NCBI GenBank assembly: GCA_012523535.1
Contig: JAAYII010000345.1
Coordinates: 1-11,849, forward strand
Source of the DNA: Peptococcaceae bacterium
GTDB taxonomy: Bacteria > Bacillota > Desulfitobacteriia > Desulfitobacteriales > Syntrophobotulaceae
Reading direction: 5' to 3'
Length of the DNA stretch: 11,849 bases
This document shows positions 6,407 to 11,849 of the stretch, one piece after another. The stretch's first letter is position 1. Every line of letters begins with the position of its first letter. A model generated the notes under the pieces. That model was not told the DNA's origin, searched no databases, and worked only from the letters and a program-made list of their open reading frames with translations. Position numbers and translations under genes: made by a program.

Positions 6407-7090
6407 CTAAAGAATCCCTTGCTCTTTAAGGCTTACATATCTTTTATCGCCAATAATCACATGATCCAAAACTTCAATACCCAAAATCTTCCCACCTTCT
6501 ATCAATCTTTTGGTCACATCAATGTCTTCCCTGCTCGGAGTCGGATCGCCGCTGGGATGATTATGCAAGAGGATTATAGCATTGGCATTGCGCCGAATAG
6601 CTTCCTTAAATCATTCCCGTGGATGGACGATGGAAGAATTCAAAGATCCGATAGATACAGGACTGATTCCCAACACATTGTTGCGGGTACTCAAAGACAT
6701 AATCCGAAAATGTTCGCGATCCAGAAGCCTCATCTCTTCCATCACAAGCCCGGCCACATCGGCAGGGGAATTAATAACAGGCCGGGACATTGGCTCCACA
6801 TTTACACTCCGCCGGCCTAATTCCAAAGCTGCTTTAACTTGAGCGGCCTTGGCAGGTCCAATCCCATTGACCGCTTGAAGTTCCGACAAAGACAGTTCCG
6901 CCAAACCGCGAAGCCCTCCGGTTTCGACCAAAATCCTCTCTGCCAATTCCAAAACATTTTCCCCTTTTGATCCTGTCCTTAAAATAATGGCCAGGATCTC
7001 TTTATTGGAGAGAACCTCCGGCCCATATTGATGAAGCCGTTCTCTGGGTTTAAGGTCCTCCGGCAAATCCTTAAGCCGACGGTATTTCAT
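6407..7090 (-). pseudogene. radC: RadC-family JAB/MPN protein interrupted by an in-frame UGA
   Basis: The frame runs from ATG 7090 to TAG 6407 and would give 227 residues, the normal RadC length, but a UGA (6613-6611) replaces codon 160. Before it are the N-terminal UPF0758 region, a helix-hairpin-helix NGIGPAKAAQ (75-84) and the first half of the JAB/MPN metalloprotease-like domain up to SIVHPRE. After it the frame is undamaged and holds the whole JAMM metal site HNHPSGDP (H176, H178) with D189 spaced exactly as HxH-x10-D, then the usual end LLDH-like VLDHVIIGDKRYVSLK. Translation stopping at the UGA gives 159 residues without metal ligands, presumably inactive. Homologues usually have an aliphatic residue there, as in HPREVFKEA. 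The start overlaps maf by four bases (ATGA). The true role of RadC is unsettled and the old recombination-repair claim is weak. Recent nonsense mutation or sequence error is most likely; recoding is possible. Confidence 0.88.
6570..6606 (-). other. Bulged hairpin just after the radC UGA (SECIS-like geometry)
   Basis: Starting four bases after the UGA, the minus strand can fold into paired blocks AGGA/UCCU, AGC/GCU, AUU/AAU and GGC/GCC. Single-base U and C bulges lie on the 5' side and four unpaired bases on the 3' side, and the apical loop is GCAAU. The loop G lies 20 bases after the UGA, within the spacing generally accepted for bacterial SECIS elements. The fold was made by eye, its stability was not computed, and the coding sequence here is under strong protein constraint, so it may be accidental. 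Confidence 0.25.
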
Positions 7091-7686
7091 CTCTTCGGAT
7101 AGCTCCCTCTTTCCTCAAGTTGGGCGGTCAACAACTCCATAGGCAGACCAATAACATTGGTCAGCGACCCCTCTATTTCCAGGACAAAGTCCTTGGCCTT
7201 ACCTTGAATACCGTAAGCTGCCGCTTTATCCATAGGCTCCCCTGTGGCAATATAAGCCAAAATCTCTTCTTTATCCAGTTTTTTGAAAGTTACGGTGGTT
7301 ATCTCCAGGCCTGTCCAAACTCTAATCTCTTCATTTGGGTTATAATCAGCCAAAGCGATGGCCGTCATCACCCGGTGGGTTTTACCGCTAAGAGTGCTCA
7401 GCATCTCTTCGGCTTCCTGCTCATCTTTTGGTTTACCTAAAATCCGATTGTTTAAAACGACTATGGTATCGGCACCTAGAACCAGATCCTGATTCGATTC
7501 CCTTTGGTCCCGCCAGAGTTTAAGCCCGGCCACTGCTTTTTTTTCGGCTAAGTACCTGACTGCCGCTTCCGGTTCCAAACCAGGCTCAAATGTTTCGGAG
7601 ACCGGTGCCTCAATACGCCTAAATTCATATCCCCATTCCGTTAATAGTTGGCTTCTCCTGGGAGAAGACGATGCCAAAACCAGCAC
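7087..7686 (-). CDS. maf: Maf-family nucleoside triphosphate pyrophosphatase
   Basis: A 199-residue Maf protein. The family hydrolyses non-canonical or modified nucleotides such as dTTP/UTP or methylated forms to the monophosphate, a house-cleaning activity, and has been linked to septum control in Bacillus. Motifs seen are ASSSPRR (residues 5-11, the phosphate-binding loop), LGADTIV (catalytic aspartate), AAYGIQGKA and TNVIGLP. The start is uncertain. I chose GTG 7686 because the family begins directly before LASSSPRR and AAAGGA lies about 12 bases upstream. The frame is open to TTG 7710 and TTG 7755, adding up to 23 unconserved residues. The end overlaps radC by four bases (ATGA), so the two are translationally coupled. 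It is the first gene of the maf-radC-mre cluster and lies near a TTGACA promoter element. Confidence 0.92.
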   Translation of the reverse strand: MLVLASSSPRRSQLLTEWGYEFRRIEAPVSETFEPGLEPEAAVRYLAEKKAVAGLKLWRDQRESNQDLVLGADTIVVLNNRILGKPKDEQEAEEMLSTLSGKTHRVMTAIALADYNPNEEIRVWTGLEITTVTFKKLDKEEILAYIATGEPMDKAAAYGIQGKAKDFVLEIEGSLTNVIGLPMELLTAQLEERGSYPKR

Positions 7687-7824
7687 GCTTGTTTCACGTC
7701 CTTTGGCCAAATTGCGACAAATCTCCTGTAGGTTAACAAATCCACGGCAGGTCAAGGCAATATCGTAATTGTTTCGACATTCCCCTGCTTAATCCCTTTA
7801 CTAGTTTGTAAAAATATATAACAA

Positions 7825-7851
7825 ATATTATTAAATAACATGTATTGTCAA
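7825..7851 (-). promoter_or_regulatory. Putative promoter for the maf-radC-mre cluster
   Basis: A consensus -35 TTGACA (7846-7851, minus strand) is followed by a very AT-rich stretch. TAATAT at 7825-7830 is the nearest -10-like hexamer but gives a short 15-base spacer; TATTTG at 7822-7827 would give 18. The position, between the cimA stop and maf, fits a promoter for the cluster. The exact -10 is unclear. Confidence 0.4.
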
Positions 7852-7870
7852 AAACCGAAGATTTTGGCAG

Positions 7871-9499
7871 TTAATTGTGATTCACAACACTCTTGGGAAT
7901 TACACCCTGATCTTTGAGGATTACTACATACAAGGCATCCAGCAAAGCTTTGGAGCTGGCGCGCAAAATATTGCTGGATATGCCGATGGTACCCCAGCTA
8001 TCCAAACCATGCCTGGTCTCGACCACCACGCGGACCACTGCGTCTGTTCCTTGTGACCCGTCCAACACCCTAACCTTATAATCGACAAGCTGGCTTTTCT
8101 CAATAACCGGGAAAAATGCGCTCAAAGTATTTCTCAAAGCCTTATCCAAGGCGTTAACAGGTCCGTCACCTTCAGCCGCGACATGTACACATTGATCTTT
8201 AACCTTAACCTTGATCACAGCTACGGAATCAAGCTCCCCGCGCAAGGGATCGCTCCAGACATGACAGTCAAGCAGTTCAAAGGGAGGATCAAATTTTCCC
8301 AAAATCTCCAGGCAGAGCAGATCAAGACTGCCTTCAGCCGTCTCGAACTGATATCCTTGATTCTCCTCTTCCTTAATCCTGCGCATGGCCTCTTCCACCA
8401 GAGGATCATCTTTTTCAAGATCCGGCTGGAAACGGCGCAAACGCTCACAGATATTGGCTTTACCGGATTGGTCGGAGACAAGGATGCGTCGTTCATTACC
8501 CACCAGCGAAGGATCAATATGCTCGAAAGTGCGTTTATCTTTCAAAACGGCATCCACATGCATTCCTGCTTTATGGGCAAAAGCACTGCGGCCGACAAAA
8601 GGCTGTTTGGAATCAAAAGGATAGTTAACCAATTCCGCCACATAACGGCTAAAACGAGTTAAGTTCCGCAGGGCTTCAGGCTCCATCACCTCATAGCCAA
8701 GTTTCAACTGTAGCCAGGGAATAAGAGTGGACAAATTGGCATTGCCGCAGCGTTCTCCCATACCGTTTAAACACCCTTGGATCTGATTGGCTCCCGCCTC
8801 CACAGCTGCCAAGGAATTGGCTACAGCCAAACCTCCGTCGTTGTGGGCATGAATTCCCAGAATTTGAGGGTCAAAAGTTTTTTTCACAGCTTCTACCCCA
8901 CGGCTTATATCCCTGGAGTAAGTACCGCCATTAGTATCGCAAAGCGTAATCCCTTTAGCTCCTCCGAGCATTGCGGCTTCCACACATCGCATAGCATAGT
9001 CTGGGTCCTCCAGCCAACCGTCAAAAAAGTGCTCAGCGTCAAATATTACTTCTTTGCCCGCTTGAACTAAAAAATTAACCGAATCACGAATAATCCGAAG
9101 ATTTTCTTCCAAAGAAGCGCGCAGCACCTCAGTAACATGCAGTTTCCAAGCCTTGCCGACAATAGTCACCGTATCGGTACCGGCAGCTATGAGTTTACTT
9201 AGAATCTCGCTTTTCTCCGGTGATTCGTTCACTTTACAAGTACTGCCAAAAGCTGCGATCCGGGCGGAACGCTTGGCTTTGTCTTTTGCCGGCAGTGCAA
9301 TCTCCTTGGCGGCAATCATTCGAAAAAGTTCATCGTCTTTAGGGTTAGAGCCGGGCCAACCGGCCTCGATATAATCTATCCCGGAATTATACATCATCTG
9401 CAAATAAAGAATTTTATCCTTGACAGTGAAATTAACCCCTTCACCTTGGGCTCCGTCTCGCATAGTAGTATCGTAGATGCTTATCTTAGTACCTTTCAT
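7871..9499 (-). CDS. cimA: (R)-citramalate synthase (alpha-isopropylmalate synthase family)
   Basis: A 542-residue enzyme that condenses pyruvate with acetyl-CoA to citramalate, the entry to the threonine-independent route to isoleucine. The N-terminal TIM barrel shows YDTTMRDGAQGEGVNF (about 9-24; the usual motif has TLRDG, here M replaces L), EAGWPGSNPKD (about 45-55), the metal site HAHND (217-221) and NGMGERCGNA (245-254). The C-terminal third (about 410-540) resembles the LeuA-type regulatory dimer domain, the usual site of isoleucine feedback inhibition. EGGWPGSNPKD-type sequences and the length of about 540 residues favour the clostridial citramalate synthase branch over 2-isopropylmalate or homocitrate synthase. 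I chose ATG 9499 because GGAGG lies seven bases upstream; the frame is open to 9553 without homology. It stands alone, after the rex terminator and before a new promoter. No T-box fits in its 180-base leader. Confidence 0.9.
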   Translation of the reverse strand: MKGTKISIYDTTMRDGAQGEGVNFTVKDKILYLQMMYNSGIDYIEAGWPGSNPKDDELFRMIAAKEIALPAKDKAKRSARIAAFGSTCKVNESPEKSEILSKLIAAGTDTVTIVGKAWKLHVTEVLRASLEENLRIIRDSVNFLVQAGKEVIFDAEHFFDGWLEDPDYAMRCVEAAMLGGAKGITLCDTNGGTYSRDISRGVEAVKKTFDPQILGIHAHNDGGLAVANSLAAVEAGANQIQGCLNGMGERCGNANLSTLIPWLQLKLGYEVMEPEALRNLTRFSRYVAELVNYPFDSKQPFVGRSAFAHKAGMHVDAVLKDKRTFEHIDPSLVGNERRILVSDQSGKANICERLRRFQPDLEKDDPLVEEAMRRIKEEENQGYQFETAEGSLDLLCLEILGKFDPPFELLDCHVWSDPLRGELDSVAVIKVKVKDQCVHVAAEGDGPVNALDKALRNTLSAFFPVIEKSQLVDYKVRVLDGSQGTDAVVRVVVETRHGLDSWGTIGISSNILRASSKALLDALYVVILKDQGVIPKSVVNHN

Positions 9500-9557
9500 T
9501 TTTTCCCCTCCAGGAAACAGATCAAAAATCCAGCCTTGATTAAGAAATACCATTTCT

Positions 9558-9575
9558 ATCTATTTTATCTATTTT
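9558..9575. repeat. Two tandem 9-base repeats upstream of cimA
   Basis: ATCTATTTT occurs twice head to tail (9558-9566 and 9567-9575). On the transcribed minus strand this places two TAAAAT boxes nine bases apart, about 65-75 bases before the cimA ATG. Either could serve as a -10 element, though no good -35 is evident. They may be part of the cimA promoter or a simple AT-rich duplication. Confidence 0.35.
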
Positions 9576-9612
9576 ACCTAGAATCGTTCGATAAATAAAG
9601 TAAAATTTATTC

Positions 9613-9645
9613 AAAAAAGAAGATGCCTTCAAGAATGACATCTTC
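9613..9645 (-). terminator. Rho-independent terminator after rex
   Basis: On the minus strand GAAGATGTC (9645-9637) pairs over nine bases, including one G-U, with GGCATCTTC (9627-9619) around a nine-base loop. A run of six Ts (9618-9613) follows directly. It lies about 35 bases after the rex stop codon and ends that transcript, so cimA must have its own promoter. Confidence 0.85.
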
Positions 9646-9679
9646 CTTTATATTGGTTTATTAACGACGTTACCCAATA

Positions 9680-10312
9680 TCAAGCCATTCTTCCTCCAAG
9701 GTTAAAAGTCAAGACTTCCAGATTTACGGAAAGGTCCACATTGCGAAGTTCGATCTCCGGGGGAACATTCAATACCACGGGAGCAAAATTAAGTATGGCC
9801 TTAATACCGGCCCTGACCAACTTGTCGGCCACATCCTGAGCGGCGGATGCCGGCACGGTAATTGCTCCTATTTGTGTTTTGCGCTGTGGAATGATTTCCT
9901 CAATTCTGTCAATATGCATCACTTCGATTCCGTTAACAATCATACCCACTTTTTCCGGATTATTGTCAAAAATACAGGTAATCGTAAAACCTCGATCCTT
10001 AAACCCGCGGTAAGTACTTAAGGCCAATCCCAGATTGCCTATACCGACTAAAGCAATATTCCAACCTTCACTTAAGCCTAAAATTTTCAATATTGTTCTA
10101 TTAAGATCCTTGACATTATACCCGACCCCTCTAATGCCAAATTCACCAAAATAAGCCAGGTCTTTGCGTACCTGAGCGGGACTTACGCCAACCCCTTCCG
10201 CAATATCACCGGAAGAAATAGTAATTATACCTTTGCGGTCCATTTCCGACAAATAACGGGAATACACTGACAAACGCATAATCGTTGCTTCCGGAATCTT
10301 GAGTGTTTTCAA
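9680..10312 (-). CDS. rex: Redox-sensing transcriptional repressor Rex
   Basis: A 210-residue Rex, a homodimeric repressor that senses the NADH/NAD+ ratio and in anaerobes controls fermentation, hydrogenase and respiratory genes. The N-terminal winged-helix domain (about 1-80) opens with the family-typical KTLKIPEATIMRLSVYSRYL and includes SSGDIAEGVGVSPAQVRKDL (recognition region) and YFGEFGIRGVGY. The Rossmann fold shows GIGNLG (90-95, GxGxxG) and the acidic IFDNNPEK (114-121). A C-terminal swapped helix closes the domain. The start is TTG at 10312, supported by GGGGGA a few bases upstream and by the conserved first residues; no ATG fits. It ends in UGA. It has its own extended -10 promoter and a terminator, so it is probably monocistronic, perhaps with read-through from the SPOR gene. 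I see no clear Rex operator in its short leader. Confidence 0.96.
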   Translation of the reverse strand: MKTLKIPEATIMRLSVYSRYLSEMDRKGIITISSGDIAEGVGVSPAQVRKDLAYFGEFGIRGVGYNVKDLNRTILKILGLSEGWNIALVGIGNLGLALSTYRGFKDRGFTITCIFDNNPEKVGMIVNGIEVMHIDRIEEIIPQRKTQIGAITVPASAAQDVADKLVRAGIKAILNFAPVVLNVPPEIELRNVDLSVNLEVLTFNLGGRMA

Positions 10313-10349
10313 AATAATCCCCCATATCTGAAAAAGGCTACTTTGTAAT

Positions 10350-10358
10350 ATTATACCA
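10350..10358 (-). promoter_or_regulatory. Extended -10 promoter for rex
   Basis: The minus strand carries TGGTATAAT, a perfect TATAAT (10350-10355) with the TGn extension (10358-10356), 37 bases before the rex start. The -35 region at 17-18 bases is AT-rich without a good match, which is usual for extended -10 promoters. The box lies in the 64-base gap between the SPOR gene and rex. Confidence 0.6.
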
Positions 10359-10376
10359 CTTCGATAAAAAAGTAAT

Positions 10377-11081
10377 TTATTTTATGTTAGAAAAAGATTC
10401 GGTTATTATTTGCTTATACTCGGCATACAGGCATAGAAGATTCTGGTTGTAGATGTTTTTCTGCTTGTCTTTGGCGCCGGGCGTTACCAACAGTTCCGCC
10501 AGCGCATCCTTCAGCCGGGCAAAATCCACCGGATACTCAATGGCCAAGATCTTCTCAACGGCAGCCGCCAACTCGGACGGAACCGAGTTTCCGATATCTC
10601 TCAATAAAGAATTGCTTATAGTTAAAACCCTGCTTACTTCTTCGGCATTTTTGCCCTTTACCTTGTAATGCAAAGCCGGAAAGCGCTCTTCTCTTACCCA
10701 GGTGTTGATGTCCTCTCCGGATAATATATCACAGAATTTGAGTGCATCTTCCTTAACCGCAAAGGCACCAATGGCTACCGTATAAGGATCTTCAGAAATA
10801 ATTGCCGCTTTCCATCCCTTTTGTCTTAAAAATTCCACTTGATTTTCCGCATTCTTGAGGTCTTGAAAAACTCCTACCTGGCAGGTCCACAAATTAATAT
10901 CCGGTAAATCGAGGATCCGGCTGTCAGCAGCCTGAACTTTGGCCGGAGATTTAAGCGTATTGGCCGTAACCAGGCCAATGAACATTCCGCCTAAATGCCA
11001 AGTGAACCAACCGATTCCGCATATCCCTATTATTACCAAAAAAACAGTAATCAAACCTTTAAAACCATTATTTTTTTTCAC
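10377..11081 (-). CDS. Membrane-anchored SPOR-domain protein
   Basis: A 234-residue protein with a basic N-terminus, one membrane anchor at about residues 8-28, a linker, and a region at about 63-125 that looks like a SPOR domain. That region contains WTCQVGVFQDLKNAENQVEFL, then QKGWKAAII and TVAIGAFAVKEDALKF, giving the beta-alpha-beta pattern and the VGxF / GAF pieces. SPOR domains bind denuded glycan strands at division septa, so a periplasmic-side or extracellular cell-division or spore-wall role is likely. The C-terminal 100 residues are predicted helical and I do not recognise them. I chose GTG 11081 because AAAGGTG lies six bases upstream and the protein then starts MKKN; the frame opens three codons earlier at GTG 11090. 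It lies 41 bases after folC and is probably co-transcribed with it. Substrate and partners are unknown. Confidence 0.85.
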   Translation of the reverse strand: MKKNNGFKGLITVFLVIIGICGIGWFTWHLGGMFIGLVTANTLKSPAKVQAADSRILDLPDINLWTCQVGVFQDLKNAENQVEFLRQKGWKAAIISEDPYTVAIGAFAVKEDALKFCDILSGEDINTWVREERFPALHYKVKGKNAEEVSRVLTISNSLLRDIGNSVPSELAAAVEKILAIEYPVDFARLKDALAELLVTPGAKDKQKNIYNQNLLCLYAEYKQIITESFSNIK

Positions 11082-11122
11082 AGTAAACACCTTTTGCTTG
11101 TTCTTATAATCAAGCTTATGTG

Positions 11123-11849
11123 TTACTGGAAAAAGTTAGTACTATTAAAAAAATACTTTCTGACTTCCGCAATCATATAAAGGGAACCGGTGACGAGAAG
11201 CATATCTTCGGATCCCACCGTTTTAAGTGCCGCCTTGACTGCAAGAATCGGGTCTTCCACGGCATGAATCTTTTCCGGCGGCAGATATTTACGGGCAAAA
11301 CCGGCCATTTGTTTCCACTGTCCGGCCCGGGGGGAGTCAGGCTTGGTTACAAACATTTCATCAGCCAGGGGCCCAATAATGTCCATGGTTTTTTCCACTT
11401 CTTTGTCGCTGAGCATCCCCAGGCAAAGAACCAGCCGTTTATGTTGCAAAATATTGTCTCCGTAATCTTTTAAGGCTTGCACCAAAGTAAGCATGCCGTC
11501 CCTATTATGGGCCCCGTCAAGGAGGATTTTGGGATTGGTAGACACAAGTTCCAATCTGGCCGGCCATTTCACTTTTTTCAAACCTTGACGTACGGCCGCC
11601 TCCGTGATCCGGAAGCTTTCCTTTTGACCGCGGACAATAAAAGTTTCCGGAAAACAAATATCCGTCAGAACTTCGCCTACCGCCAAAGCCGTAGCCGCAT
11701 TGCGGAATTGATGCCGCCCCAAAAGACTCAACTCCAAACTTTCAAACTCCCACTTCAATCCATGATAATCAAAGGCATTGTTTCCGCCTTCCGCTACCCG
11801 GAACCAAACACGATAAAAATTACTTCCAATAACATAGCTCCCAGCCAAA
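11123..11849 (-). CDS. folC: Folylpolyglutamate / dihydrofolate synthase, 3' part (runs off right edge)
   Basis: The C-terminal 240 or so residues of a Mur-ligase-family enzyme that adds glutamate to folates, and in some bacteria also makes dihydrofolate from dihydropteroate. Seen are the central-to-C-terminal hinge region SLLGRHQFRNAATALA, the strong family mark LLDGAHNRDG (GAHN), LVLCLGMLSDKEV, and the closing VTGSLYMIAEVR, which is typical of FolC. The ATP-binding P-loop (GTNGKGS) and the start codon lie beyond the window. The frame is open through the last base; the TTG at 11848 is not a start. The stop is TAA at 11125-11123, followed 41 bases later by the SPOR-domain gene. FolC rather than another Mur ligase is judged from the GAHN and GSLY motifs. 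Confidence 0.92.
   Translation of the reverse strand, partial: LAGSYVIGSNFYRVWFRVAEGGNNAFDYHGLKWEFESLELSLLGRHQFRNAATALAVGEVLTDICFPETFIVRGQKESFRITEAAVRQGLKKVKWPARLELVSTNPKILLDGAHNRDGMLTLVQALKDYGDNILQHKRLVLCLGMLSDKEVEKTMDIIGPLADEMFVTKPDSPRAGQWKQMAGFARKYLPPEKIHAVEDPILAVKAALKTVGSEDMLLVTGSLYMIAEVRKYFFNSTNFFQ

Noticed and set aside
6611..6613. A genome-wide reassignment of UGA to an amino acid
   Set aside because: mreC, maf and rex each end in UGA exactly where their families end, so UGA is a normal stop here.
5768..6820. Plus-strand open frame of about 350 codons
   Set aside because: It runs antisense to mreB and radC, which carry clear family motifs on the minus strand. The product shows no recognisable domain and is explained by codon composition.
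6582..6842. Plus-strand open frames opposite the radC interruption, as an alternative gene
   Set aside because: They have no ribosome site and no family features, and the minus strand there encodes the conserved RadC JAMM motif.
9500..9679. A T-box or other amino-acid riboswitch upstream of cimA
   Set aside because: The 180-base gap is largely taken up by the rex terminator and AT-rich sequence. I see no T-box motif and no second terminator next to cimA.
10313..10376. Rex autoregulation through an operator in its own leader
   Set aside because: No TTGTGA-type or TTGTTAA-type inverted repeat is visible near the extended -10. The AT-rich imperfect symmetry at 10344-10356 is not convincing.
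1..11849. Mobile element, prophage, defence system or CRISPR array
   Set aside because: No transposase, integrase, terminal repeats, spaced repeats or defence-type genes are present. Every gene belongs to a known housekeeping or cell-shape family in collinear order.

Overview
This is an ordinary chromosomal stretch of a rod-shaped, low-to-mid GC Gram-positive bacterium, most likely an anaerobic clostridium of the Peptococcaceae / Desulfotomaculum-like kind. That placement is inferred from the mix of a redox-sensing Rex repressor, a MinD/MinE pair, a clostridial-type citramalate synthase, a maf-radC-mreBCD-mrdA shape cluster and frequent TTG/GTG starts. No species can be named from the sequence. 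Every gene lies on the minus strand, so transcription runs from high to low coordinates. I see no mobile element, CRISPR array, tRNA or rRNA, and no gene-free stretch reaches 300 bases.

In transcription order: the 3' part of folC (right edge); a small membrane-anchored SPOR-domain protein; rex with its own extended -10 promoter and a good terminator; cimA, the first step of the pyruvate route to isoleucine; then a tightly packed cluster maf-radC-mreB-mreC-mreD-mrdA. In that cluster maf/radC and mreC/mreD overlap, and it ends in a strong bidirectional terminator. After the terminator come minD-minE as a separate unit, a short promoter region, and the 5' part of rodA running off the left edge. 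MreB, MreC, MreD, PBP2 (mrdA) and RodA together form the elongasome, which builds the lateral cell wall. MinD/MinE position the division site.

Four points deserve attention. (1) radC is full length and intact except for one in-frame UGA at codon 160, just before the catalytic JAMM residues, and a bulged hairpin with SECIS-like geometry follows it. Simple nonsense mutation or sequence error is the likelier explanation, but recoding can be tested. (2) minC is absent from its usual place between mrdA and minD, where a terminator and a short promoter region sit instead. (3) PBP2 carries a charged, helix-prone insertion of about 60 residues between its SxN and KTG motifs. (4) One of the best ribosome binding sites in the window, between minE and rodA, serves only an 8-codon open frame.
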